DNA from: JBLNBU01 sp050260215
GTDB taxonomy: Bacteria > Pseudomonadota > Alphaproteobacteria > Rhodospirillales > Magnetospirillaceae
NCBI GenBank assembly: GCA_050260215.1
Contig: JBLNBU010000128.1
Location: forward strand, 1-19,759
Length of the DNA stretch: 19,759 nt
Direction: 5' to 3'
Shown: in pieces, positions 6,293 through 14,716 of the stretch
Numbering within the stretch: the first letter of the stretch is position 1
Layout: each line of letters opens with the position of its first letter
The notes under the pieces: model-generated
What the model saw: the letters and a program-made list of their open reading frames with translations, nothing else
What the model was told of the DNA's origin: nothing
The model's database searches: none
Program-made: the position numbers and the translations under genes

Positions 6293-6931
6293 ATGAACCG
6301 CGCCGCCGCCCTGATCGTCGCCCTGGCCGTCACCGCCTGCACCGCCGACCTGTCCGAGCACGACTACCGACTGGCCCACCCCATCGCCGTCGAGCAGCGC
6401 GCCGCGGTGGCCGTGTTCGACCGCCCGGTCGAGGGCACCGATCCGTCCGCCTTCGACCGCGACCGTCTGAAGCGCATCGCCACCGAAAGCCTGAAGCGCG
6501 GCGCCGGCCCGGTCGAGATCGTCGCCGCCGAAGACGCCGCCCCCTTTGCCGAGGCCCTGGCCGCGGTGCTGGCCGAGAACGGCCTGGCCCGGCCGGTGGT
6601 CAAGGTCGCCAAGGACGCCCCCGCCGCAACCGCCACCGTGCGTGCGCCGGTGTGGGAGGCCAAGGCGCCCGAATGCGGCACCTTCGAGCGCGGGCTCAAC
6701 CCCGACTGGACCAACGCGCCCAACAGCAACTGGGGCTGCGCCACCCAGCGCAACAAGGCGCTGATGGTGCAAAACCCCGCCGACCTGGTCCGCGCCCGCG
6801 ATGCCTCGGGCCGCGACGGCAACCGCGCCTCGGACGTGCTCGACAAGTACGGCAAGGGCCAGTCGACCGGCTCGCAGGCCGAAGCGCAGACGCAAGGGTC
6901 GCTGAGCGGCATCGCCGGCGGCGGCAAATAG
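6293..6931 (+). CDS. cpaD: Pilus assembly lipoprotein CpaD
   Basis: A 212-residue predicted lipoprotein of the CpaD family. The signal MNRAAALIVALAVTAC ends in a V-T-A-C lipobox and is followed by T-A-D-L-S-E-H-D-Y-R-L-A-H-P-I, a stretch typical of CpaD. Further marks are W-G-C-A-T-Q-R-N-K-A-L-M-V and N-P-A-D-L-V-R-A-R near the C-terminus. CpaD supports secretin localisation or pilus extrusion in alphaproteobacterial Tad systems. ATG 6293 is preferred because GGAG lies 8 nt upstream; ATG 6287 overlaps the cpaC stop (TGATG) and would add Met-Gly. Confidence 0.88.
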   Translation: MNRAAALIVALAVTACTADLSEHDYRLAHPIAVEQRAAVAVFDRPVEGTDPSAFDRDRLKRIATESLKRGAGPVEIVAAEDAAPFAEALAAVLAENGLARPVVKVAKDAPAATATVRAPVWEAKAPECGTFERGLNPDWTNAPNSNWGCATQRNKALMVQNPADLVRARDASGRDGNRASDVLDKYGKGQSTGSQAEAQTQGSLSGIAGGGK

Positions 6932-6946
6932 GATGGAGATGCGGCC

Positions 6947-8140
6947 GTGATCCTGCGCCTGACCATCGACGCCTTCGCCCTGACGCCTGAGGTCGCCGAG
7001 GTGCTCAAGCAGGTCCGCGACCACCGCGGGCTGGCCAAGTCGCGTGTGACCGTGCACGGCGGCGGCCTGGCCGGGGCGGTCGCCCACTACGCCGAGACGC
7101 CCACCCCCCAGGTGGTGATCGTCGAGGACGAGGACGACGAGGCCACCTTGCTGGCCCGGCTGGACCAGCTGGCCGAGGTGTGCGAGGCCGGCACCCGCGT
7201 GCTGGTCATCGGCGCCGCCAACGACATCCACCTCTATCGCACCCTGATGGGGCGCGGGGTCAGCGACTACCTGCTGCGCCCGGTGGCGGCCCAGCAGGTG
7301 CTGGACGCCATGGCCGCCCTGTTCGCCGATCCGGCCAGCGGCCCCAAGGGCCGGGTGATCGCCTGCTGGGGCGCACGTGGCGGATCGGGCTCGTCGACGC
7401 TGGCGCAGAACCTGGCTTGGACGCTGGGCCACTTTCTGCAGGAACCGGTGGTCTATGCCGACCTCGACCTGGCCTTCGGCACCTCGGTGCTGGCCTTCAA
7501 CGTCGACGCCAAGCAGACCGTCGCCGATGCCCTGGCCCATCCCGAGCGCCTGGACGAGGTGCTGATGGAGCGCTGCATGGTCGACTACGACGACCACCTG
7601 CAGGTGCTGGCCTCGCCGGGCGAGCCGCGCAACCACCAGCGCATCGATGCCGAAGGCCTGGACCGGGTGATCGAGCTGGCCGCGCGCATGGCCGCGGTGG
7701 TGGTCCTCGACGTCCCCCACCAGTGGAGCGAATGGACCGAGCACCTGCTGACCGTCGCCGACGAGGTGGTGGTCACCGCCACCCCCGACCTGCCGTCCTT
7801 GCGCGACTGCAAGGCCTTGGTCGAGATCCTGGCCAGCCGCCGCGGCAGCGACGCCCAGCCGCCGCGCCTGGTGCTCAACCGCATGGACGCCGCCCGCAAG
7901 ACCCAGCTGACCCCCAAGGACTTCGAGGAGACCATCGGCGTCGTCCCGGCGCTGCTGATCCCCTTCGAGCCCCAGGTGTTCGGCGAGGCCGCCAACAACG
8001 GCCAGATGGTGGGCGAAGCCGCCAAGAGCCACAAGGTGGCCGAGCTGTTCCGCCAGCTGGCCGCCACGGTCGCCGGCAAGACCCCGTCGGCCCGCAAGGC
8101 GCCCAGGCGCAAGAGCCTGCTCGACTGGCTGAAGAGGTAA
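6947..8140 (+). CDS. cpaE: Pilus assembly ATPase-like protein CpaE/TadZ with atypical P-loop
   Basis: A 397-residue protein of the CpaE/TadZ group, which places the Tad machine in the cell. The first ~125 residues look like a degenerate response-receiver fold (V-V-I-V-E-D-E-D-D near residue 60; R-G-V-S-D-Y-L-L-R-P near 100). A MinD/ParA-type domain follows. Its P-loop reads A-R-G-G-S-G-S-S-T (residues 143-151), so Arg144 and Ser149 replace the signature and Walker lysines; such loops are known in TadZ proteins. The D-L-D-L-A-F-G segment that follows the P-loop is present. The GTG start at 6947 is supported by GGAG at 8 nt. Its C-terminus is basic and ends just before cpaF. Confidence 0.9.
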   Translation: MILRLTIDAFALTPEVAEVLKQVRDHRGLAKSRVTVHGGGLAGAVAHYAETPTPQVVIVEDEDDEATLLARLDQLAEVCEAGTRVLVIGAANDIHLYRTLMGRGVSDYLLRPVAAQQVLDAMAALFADPASGPKGRVIACWGARGGSGSSTLAQNLAWTLGHFLQEPVVYADLDLAFGTSVLAFNVDAKQTVADALAHPERLDEVLMERCMVDYDDHLQVLASPGEPRNHQRIDAEGLDRVIELAARMAAVVVLDVPHQWSEWTEHLLTVADEVVVTATPDLPSLRDCKALVEILASRRGSDAQPPRLVLNRMDAARKTQLTPKDFEETIGVVPALLIPFEPQVFGEAANNGQMVGEAAKSHKVAELFRQLAATVAGKTPSARKAPRRKSLLDWLKR

Positions 8141-8145
8141 GCGCC

Positions 8146-9546
8146 ATGTTCGGCCGACGCACCACCACGGCCGCCCCCAAGCCTGCCACCGAGGCGGCGC
8201 CCAAGCCGGCCGCCCACGCCCACGCCCATCCTCACGCCGAGGCCAAGGCCGCCGCCCCGGCACGCGCCGACCTGGACCAGCGCCTGTCCGACCTCAAGGT
8301 GTCGATCTTCAACGACCTGATCGATTCGGTCGACCCGGGCGAACTGGCCAAGCTGGAACCCCAGCAGGTGCGCGAGGAGATCTCGGACATCGTCGCCGAG
8401 ATCATCAGCATGCGGAATTTGGTGCTGTCGGCGGCCGAGCAGCAGGTGGTGATCGCCGACATCTGCAACGACGTGCTCGGCCTCGGCCCGCTCGAGCCGC
8501 TGGTCGCGCGCGACGACATCGCCGACATCATGGTCAACGGCTGCGACAAGGTCTACATCGAGACCGAAGGCCGCATCGAGCTCACCGACATCAAGTTCCG
8601 CGACAACGCCCAGCTGATGAACATCTGCCAGCGCATCGTCTCGGCGGTGGGCCGGCGCGTCGACGAGGCCAGCCCCATCTGCGACGCCCGCTTAGCCGAC
8701 GGCTCGCGCGTCAACGTCATCGTGCCGCCCTTGGCCATCGACGGGCCGACGCTGACCATCCGCAAGTTCAAGCGCGAGAAGCTGACCCTGGAAAAGCTGG
8801 TCGAATTCGGCTCGCTGACCCCGCAGGCGGCCAAGGTGCTGCAGGTCGCCGCGGCGTGCCGCTGCAACGTGCTGATCTCGGGCGGCACCGGTTCGGGCAA
8901 GACCACGCTTCTCAACTGCCTGACCCGCTACATCGACGCCGGCGAGCGCATCGTCACCTGCGAGGACGCCGCCGAACTGCAGCTGCAGCAGCCCCACGTG
9001 GTCCGCCTGGAAACCCGCCCGCCCAACCTGGAAGGCGTGGGCCAGGTGACCATGCGCGACCTGGTGCGCAACTGCCTGCGCATGCGGCCCGAGCGCATCA
9101 TCGTCGGCGAGGTCCGCGGGCCCGAGGCCTTCGACCTTCTGCAGGCCATGAACACCGGCCACGACGGGTCCATGGGCACCATCCACGCCAACACGCCGCG
9201 CGACGCCCTGTCGCGCGTCGAGAACATGGTGGCCATGGGCGGCTATAACCTGCCGGCCAAGGCGGTGCGCGAGCAGATCGCCTCGGCAGTCAACGTCATC
9301 GTCCAGGCGTCGCGCCTGCGCGACGGCACCCGCAAGATCACCCACATCACCGAGGTGGTCGGCATGGAAGGCGAGGTCATCACGCTCCAGGACCTGATGG
9401 TGTTCGAGTTCGTGGGCGAGGACGCCCACGGCCGCATCATCGGCCGCCACCGCCCCACCGGCATCCGCCCCGCCTTCTGGGACCGCGCCCGCTATTTCGG
9501 CCTGGACCGCGAGCTGGCCGAAGCCCTGGGTGAGACCAATGCTTGA
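8146..9546 (+). CDS. cpaF: Tad pilus motor ATPase CpaF/TadA
   Basis: A 466-residue secretion-type ATPase that powers Flp pilus assembly on the cytoplasmic side. The N-terminus (about residues 1-45) is low-complexity and has alternating histidines at 24, 26, 28 and 30. The core shows Walker A G-G-T-G-S-G-K-T-T (residues 246-254, Lys252), the Asp-box region T-C-E-D-A-A-E-L, and Walker B I-I-V-G-E-V-R-G (Glu322), followed by the His-box-type stretch G-S-M-G-T-I-H-A-N. The length fits the family. ATG 8146 has GAAGAGG 8 nt upstream and follows the cpaE stop by 5 nt. The 3' end overlaps the tadB start by 8 nt. Confidence 0.95.
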   Translation: MFGRRTTTAAPKPATEAAPKPAAHAHAHPHAEAKAAAPARADLDQRLSDLKVSIFNDLIDSVDPGELAKLEPQQVREEISDIVAEIISMRNLVLSAAEQQVVIADICNDVLGLGPLEPLVARDDIADIMVNGCDKVYIETEGRIELTDIKFRDNAQLMNICQRIVSAVGRRVDEASPICDARLADGSRVNVIVPPLAIDGPTLTIRKFKREKLTLEKLVEFGSLTPQAAKVLQVAAACRCNVLISGGTGSGKTTLLNCLTRYIDAGERIVTCEDAAELQLQQPHVVRLETRPPNLEGVGQVTMRDLVRNCLRMRPERIIVGEVRGPEAFDLLQAMNTGHDGSMGTIHANTPRDALSRVENMVAMGGYNLPAKAVREQIASAVNVIVQASRLRDGTRKITHITEVVGMEGEVITLQDLMVFEFVGEDAHGRIIGRHRPTGIRPAFWDRARYFGLDRELAEALGETNA

Positions 9547-10537
9547 CCAGCTGGCCCAGCTGCCCACCGAGGTGGCGCTGTTCATCCTGGCGCTGTTGTC
9601 GGCGCTGATGGCGCTGGGCTGGTCCATGTACGTGCTGATGTACGGCCCGCGCGCGCGCCTGAAGCGCCGCATGGCCGCGGTGGTGGGCGCAGCCCCCACC
9701 CAGCGCAAGTCCTCGCGCCTGGCGGTGGGGGCCAAGCGCCGATCCATCCAGTCGCGCCTGAAGCAGGTCGAGGAAGGCCGGGCCCGCGGCCGCGGCTGGC
9801 GCCTGCGCGAGCAACTGCAGCAGGCCGCCATCCGGGTCGAGCCGTGGCAGTACCTGGCGGCCACCGGCGGACTGGCCGTGGCCATCTTCGCCGTCGCCCG
9901 CCTCGCCGCCCTGCCGCCCCTGTGGTCGCTGATCGCCGCCCTGGTGCTGGGGCTGGGCCTGCCCAAGCTGGTGGTGGGCATCATGGCGCGGCGACGCATC
10001 AACCGCTTCACCGGCCAGTTCGCCGACGCGCTGGACGTCATCGTGCGCGGCATCCGCTCCGGCCTGCCCTTGGGCGAATGCATCGGCATCATCGGCCGCG
10101 AGATGCCCGACCCGGTGGGGGCCGAATTCCGCCAGGTGTCGGAGGGCCAGCGCCTGGGCCTGTCGCTGCAGGACGCCATCGCCCGCGCGGTCGAACGCAT
10201 GCCGACGCCCGAGCTGAGGTTCTTCGCCATCGTCATCGCCATCCAGCAGCAAACCGGCGGCAACCTGGCCGAGACCCTGGCCAAGCTGTCCGACGTGCTG
10301 CGCGCCAGGAAGCGCATGCGCGACAAGGTCCAGGCCTTCGCCTCGGAAGCCCGCGCCTCGGCCATGATCATCGGCTCGCTGCCGATCGTCGTCACCTGCA
10401 TCCTGTCGGTGGTGGCGCCGGCCTATATCGGCATCCTGTTCACCACCGAGATGGGCAACGTGCTGATCTTCATCGGGCTGACCGTCATGGGCATGGGCGC
10501 CCTGGTGATGCGCAACATGATCAACTTCGACATCTAG
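9539..10537 (+). CDS. tadB: Tad pilus inner-membrane platform protein TadB
   Basis: A 332-residue polytopic membrane protein of the type II secretion F (GspF-like) family. A first membrane helix lies at about residues 10-34, a basic cytoplasmic stretch follows, then a hydrophobic pair (about 105-150). The conserved cytoplasmic GspF-type region (about 155-275) contains F-A-D-A-L-D-V-I-V-R-G-I-R-S-G and Q-Q-Q-T-G-G-N-L-A-E-T-L. Two C-terminal helices (about 275-325) complete it. TadB and TadC together form the platform that couples the CpaF ATPase to pilin assembly. ATG 9539 lies inside the last codons of cpaF, with GGTGAG close upstream; GTG 9530 is a less likely alternative. Confidence 0.93.
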   Translation: MLDQLAQLPTEVALFILALLSALMALGWSMYVLMYGPRARLKRRMAAVVGAAPTQRKSSRLAVGAKRRSIQSRLKQVEEGRARGRGWRLREQLQQAAIRVEPWQYLAATGGLAVAIFAVARLAALPPLWSLIAALVLGLGLPKLVVGIMARRRINRFTGQFADALDVIVRGIRSGLPLGECIGIIGREMPDPVGAEFRQVSEGQRLGLSLQDAIARAVERMPTPELRFFAIVIAIQQQTGGNLAETLAKLSDVLRARKRMRDKVQAFASEARASAMIIGSLPIVVTCILSVVAPAYIGILFTTEMGNVLIFIGLTVMGMGALVMRNMINFDI

Positions 10538-10550
10538 CGATGGGCGCGCC

Positions 10551-11492
10551 ATGCTGACCACCCTGATCGTCCTGGTCGCCGCGGTCGCCGCCTTCGCCTC
10601 GGTGCTGGCGGTGGGGCTGCCGCTGATGTCGCGCGACCAGCTGGCCAGCCGGCTGAAGGCGGTAGCCGCCCGGCGCCAGGAGCTGTCGGCCCGCCAGCGC
10701 GACCAGCTGGGCGGCCGGCGCCGCTTCCAGCCCAGCCGCCGCGTCGGGCTGATGAAGGCGGTGCTCGACCGCCTGAAGCTGCAGGACATGCTGGAGGCCA
10801 AGGCGGTCAGGGCAAAGCTGGCCCAGGCGGGATGGCGCCATCCCTCGGTGGCGGTCACCTACATCTTTTCGCGCGTGGCCGCTCCCGTGCTGCTGCTGGC
10901 GCTGGGCCTGGTCTATGCCAGCACCGTGTTCGCCGCCCAGCCAGCGGCCACCAAGATGCTGATCGTCGCCGGTGCCGTGGCGATCGGCATCTACCTGCCG
11001 CAGATCCTGCTGACCAACGCCATCCAGAAGCGCCAGGCCGCCCTGGCGCGGGCCTTTCCCGACGCGCTGGACCTGATGGTGATCTGCGTCGAGGCCGGCC
11101 TGTCCATCGAGACCGCGCTGCTGCGCGTCACCGAGGAGCTGGGCCAGGGTGCCCCCGAGATGGCCGAGGAAATCGGCCTGACCGCGGCCGAACTGGCCTT
11201 CCTGGGCGACCGCCGCCTGGCCTGGGACAACCTGGCCGAGCGCACCGGCCTGCCCCAGGTCAAAAGCCTGGCCACCGCCCTGGTTCAGTCCGAGAAGTAC
11301 GGCACCCCCGTCGGCCAGGCGCTGAAGGTGCTGGCCCAGGAAAACCGGGAGGCGCGCATGTCGACGGCCGAGAAGAAGGCCGCCGCCCTGCCGGCCAAGC
11401 TGACCGTGCCGATGATCGTGTTCTTCCTGCCGGTGCTGTTCATCGTCATCGCCGGTCCGGCGGCCATCCAGGTCATGTCGATGATGAAGTAG
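10551..11492 (+). CDS. tadC: Tad pilus inner-membrane platform protein TadC
   Basis: A 313-residue membrane protein and partner of TadB. It has an N-terminal helix (about residues 2-25), a basic loop, two hydrophobic segments (about 100-155), and a GspF-type cytoplasmic domain (about 165-290). The diagnostic stretch is F-P-D-A-L-D-L-M-V-I-C-V-E-A-G-L-S followed by T-A-L-L-R-V. A final helix (V-P-M-I-V-F-F-L-P-V-L-F-I-V-I-A) closes the protein. It starts 13 nt after tadB and is the last gene of the pilus operon. A hairpin sits just beyond its stop. Confidence 0.93.
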   Translation: MLTTLIVLVAAVAAFASVLAVGLPLMSRDQLASRLKAVAARRQELSARQRDQLGGRRRFQPSRRVGLMKAVLDRLKLQDMLEAKAVRAKLAQAGWRHPSVAVTYIFSRVAAPVLLLALGLVYASTVFAAQPAATKMLIVAGAVAIGIYLPQILLTNAIQKRQAALARAFPDALDLMVICVEAGLSIETALLRVTEELGQGAPEMAEEIGLTAAELAFLGDRRLAWDNLAERTGLPQVKSLATALVQSEKYGTPVGQALKVLAQENREARMSTAEKKAAALPAKLTVPMIVFFLPVLFIVIAGPAAIQVMSMMK

Positions 11493-11500
11493 GGCACGCC

Positions 11501-11521
11501 CCCTCTCCCAGCGGGAGAGGG
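11501..11521. terminator. CCCTCTCCC/GGGAGAGGG hairpin at the tadC-crp convergent junction
   Basis: A perfect 9-bp inverted repeat with a 3-nt loop lies between the converging tadC and Crp/Fnr genes, so it can end transcription from both sides. The same 9-nt arms recur at 13682-13705, also between converging genes. Confidence 0.65.
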
Positions 11522-11530
11522 AGAAGGAGA

Positions 11531-12223
11531 TTAGGCCGCCGACGCCTTGGCCATCAGCTGCAGGCGCGCCCAGTCGCAGATCACCAGCCCCATGGACTTG
11601 CGCCGCACCACGCCGTCGCGGGCCAACTCGCCGATGGCCTGGGCGACCACCTCGCGGCTGGTGCCGGCCCAGGCGGCGATTTCCTTGTGGTTGGGCAGGT
11701 CCGGGATGTGCCAGGCATCGGGGCGGCTGGGATCGGGCTGGGCCAGGCGCACCAGCTCGCCCATCACCCGCTGGCTTTCGTCCTGGGTGGACAGCTGGGT
11801 GACGCGGGTGTCCAGGTTGCGGATGATGCGGGTCAGCCGCGCCAGCACCTTGACCGCGATGTCCGGCCAGCGGCGCATCAGTTCCAGGAAGCCGACGCCG
11901 TCCAGCGAGGCCAGCACCGAATCGCGGGTGGCGACCACCCGGGCCGAGCGCTTCATGCCGTCGATGGCGGCCAACTCGCCGAAATAGTTGCCGGCGACCA
12001 CGTCGGCCAGCGCCACCTCGCGCTCGTCGCCGACGGTGGTGAGAATGCGCACGGCCCCTTCGATGACGAAGTAGACGTCGAGCGTGTCGCTTTCCTTGTC
12101 GAAGACCTGGTCGCCCGAGGCAAAGCGGTGCCAGTTGCACCGGCCCTCGATCTCGCGCACGGCCTCGGCCGGCAGGTCTGCGAACAGATCGACGCGCCCC
12201 AATCCGCGGTCGACTGCATCCAT
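11531..12223 (-). CDS. Crp/Fnr-family transcriptional regulator
   Basis: A 230-residue regulator with a cyclic-nucleotide-binding domain (about residues 15-115), a long C-helix (about 118-145) and a winged helix-turn-helix (about 175-212). The phosphate-binding cassette is well kept: G82-E83-L84 and R92-S93-A94, as in E. coli CRP. The C-helix Thr127-Ser128 of CRP aligns with Leu-Asp here, so the ligand may differ. The recognition helix reads T-S-R-E-V-V-A-Q (188-195): Arg190 and Glu191 match CRP Arg180 and Glu181, with Gln195 in place of Arg185. No FNR-type cysteine cluster is seen. The gene converges with tadC and diverges from purB. Its likely targets are the CRP-type palindromes at the pilus genes. 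Confidence 0.9.
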   Translation of the reverse strand: MDAVDRGLGRVDLFADLPAEAVREIEGRCNWHRFASGDQVFDKESDTLDVYFVIEGAVRILTTVGDEREVALADVVAGNYFGELAAIDGMKRSARVVATRDSVLASLDGVGFLELMRRWPDIAVKVLARLTRIIRNLDTRVTQLSTQDESQRVMGELVRLAQPDPSRPDAWHIPDLPNHKEIAAWAGTSREVVAQAIGELARDGVVRRKSMGLVICDWARLQLMAKASAA

Positions 12224-12263
12224 GTTGGAACCCCGAAACTGCCTGCCCGTTCCCTGCGCCGGA

Positions 12264-12292
12264 TTATCCGCCAGGGCCGAGCGGTTTGCAAG
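12264..12292 (-). promoter_or_regulatory. Candidate promoter of the Crp/Fnr gene (TTGCAA-N17-GATAAT)
   Basis: On the minus strand TTGCAA (12292-12287) is followed at 17 nt by GATAAT (12269-12264), which closely fits the sigma-70 pattern. The predicted start near 12257 leaves a leader of about 33 nt. The -35 is palindromic and is shared with the purB promoter. No TGTGA-type site is seen here, so direct autoregulation through that motif is not supported. Confidence 0.55.
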
Positions 12293-12314
12293 GCGGGCCG
12301 CTCCGTGCTATCTG
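12287..12314 (+). promoter_or_regulatory. Candidate purB promoter (TTGCAA-N16-TATCTG, extended -10)
   Basis: TTGCAA at 12287-12292 and TATCTG at 12309-12314 are separated by 16 nt. A TG pair one base before the -10 makes it an extended -10. The predicted start near 12321 gives a leader of about 32 nt. Confidence 0.5.
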
Positions 12315-12352
12315 GACCCCCATCCGATCCGGCACGAACCAGAGGCACAGCG

Positions 12353-13666
<1,314 letters not shown>

Positions 13667-13681
13667 GGGCCGCACCACCCT

Positions 13682-13705
13682 CCCTCTCCCCGCGGCGGGA
13701 GAGGG
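13682..13705. terminator. CCCTCTCCC/GGGAGAGGG hairpin at the purB-ygfZ convergent junction
   Basis: Nine-base arms identical to those at 11501-11521, here around a 6-nt loop (CGCGGC). It lies 15 nt after the purB stop and before the stop of the converging YgfZ-type gene, so it is probably a bidirectional terminator built from a dispersed short repeat. Confidence 0.65.
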
Positions 13706-13734
13706 CCGGGATGAGGGAGAGTTGCCGGAGACCT

Positions 13735-14613
13735 TCAGTCCCCTTCCGGGAACACCGCCCAGGCCGGCTGCTTGGGGGTCAGCTTGGCGCCGCCGCAGGT
13801 CAGCGGGGCGCCGGCGCGGAAGTGTTCGAGCCGGATCAAGGCCACCCCCAGGTTCCCGTTGGCCGAGCGCATCTCGCCGGCCTCGGTTTCGCCGGTCATC
13901 ACCGCGGTGCCCGCCTCGGGCGTGGGGCCGTCGATGCTCACCGGCATCAGCCGTTTGCGCACCAGGCCGCGGTACTTGGTGCGGCTGGTCAGCTCCTGGC
14001 CCATGTAGCAGCCCTTATTGAAGTCGACGCCCTTCAGTTCGTCGAAGCCGTTCTCGAGCAGGATGGCCTTCTCGATGGGCAGGTCGCGGCTGCCGTCGGG
14101 GACGCCGAGGACCAGGCGGGTGCGGTCCCAGTCGGCAAAGGATCCGATGGGCAGGCCCAGGTCGGCGGTCTCGGGCAGGATGGCGCGGGCACCAAGGGCC
14201 GGCAGGCGCGGGTCGACATAGACCACGCCGCCGTCGCGCTCGAGCGCCGCGCCGGCCTCGGCCGGCAGGCCCAGCGCGGCCAGGGCGCCCTCTCCCGGTA
14301 TGGCGCACACCACCAGCCCCTGGGCCAGCCCCAAGGTGACCTTGGCGCGCAGCTTGTAGATGGACAGCTTCTTCTTGAGTTCCTCGATACGCGCCGCCTC
14401 GGCGTCGATGAGGAAACGCTCGCCCGCCTCGACGATGAACAGGTCGTGCAGGAACTTGCCCTGCGGCGTCAGCAGGGCGGCCCAGATGGCGTGGCCGGCA
14501 TCGACCTTGTTGACGTCGTTGGAGATCAACCCCTGCAGGAAGGTGCGCCGGTCCTCGCCGCCCAGTTCGAGGACGGCGCGGCCCTCCAGACGCACACAAA
14601 CCCGGTCCGCCAT
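13735..14613 (-). CDS. ygfZ: YgfZ/GcvT-domain folate-binding protein
   Basis: A 292-residue protein of the YgfZ (IBA57-type) family. These proteins bind folate and help make or repair certain iron-sulphur clusters. The diagnostic K-G-C-Y-x-G-Q-E motif is present at residues 200-207 (K-G-C-Y-M-G-Q-E, with the conserved Cys202), preceded by G-V-D-F-N. The N-terminal GcvT-like fold shows F-L-Q-G-L-I-S-N-D-V and L-L-T-P-Q-G-K-F-L-H-D, both usual in the family. ATG 14613 is chosen because GGGGAG lies 8 nt upstream; the open frame extends 38 codons further with no family similarity. It diverges from the first glycosyltransferase gene. Confidence 0.92.
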   Translation of the reverse strand: MADRVCVRLEGRAVLELGGEDRRTFLQGLISNDVNKVDAGHAIWAALLTPQGKFLHDLFIVEAGERFLIDAEAARIEELKKKLSIYKLRAKVTLGLAQGLVVCAIPGEGALAALGLPAEAGAALERDGGVVYVDPRLPALGARAILPETADLGLPIGSFADWDRTRLVLGVPDGSRDLPIEKAILLENGFDELKGVDFNKGCYMGQELTSRTKYRGLVRKRLMPVSIDGPTPEAGTAVMTGETEAGEMRSANGNLGVALIRLEHFRAGAPLTCGGAKLTPKQPAWAVFPEGD

Positions 14614-14679
14614 GGTCGATCTCCCCTTAAGGATCGGAAACCCCCAGAAGGTGGGGCAATCGGAGGGGCTTGGCAAGGG

Positions 14680-14708
14680 TTGGCACACCCGTCCCCGCAC
14701 CGTATAAG
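14680..14708 (+). promoter_or_regulatory. Candidate promoter of the glycosyltransferase operon (TTGGCA-N17-TATAAG)
   Basis: TTGGCA (14680-14685) and TATAAG (14703-14708) are exactly 17 nt apart. The -10 ends only 8 nt before the ATG at 14717 and overlaps the AAGGA ribosome site, so the transcript would be nearly leaderless if this is the promoter. Confidence 0.45.
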
Positions 14709-14716
14709 GATGGGCG

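Noticed and set aside
6272..8263. A 663-codon minus-strand open frame opposite cpaD and cpaE
   Set aside because: Low-complexity Gly/His/Gln/Val-rich translation typical of antisense to GC-rich genes, with no recognisable motifs. The plus-strand genes are well supported.
10521..12140. A 539-codon minus-strand open frame spanning tadC and crp
   Set aside because: It overlaps the Crp/Fnr gene in another frame and tadC in antisense, with no domain-like sequence.
14680..14700. A sigma-54 promoter (TTGGCAC) before the first glycosyltransferase
   Set aside because: The TGGCAC element is there, but no TTGC follows at the required 5-nt gap.
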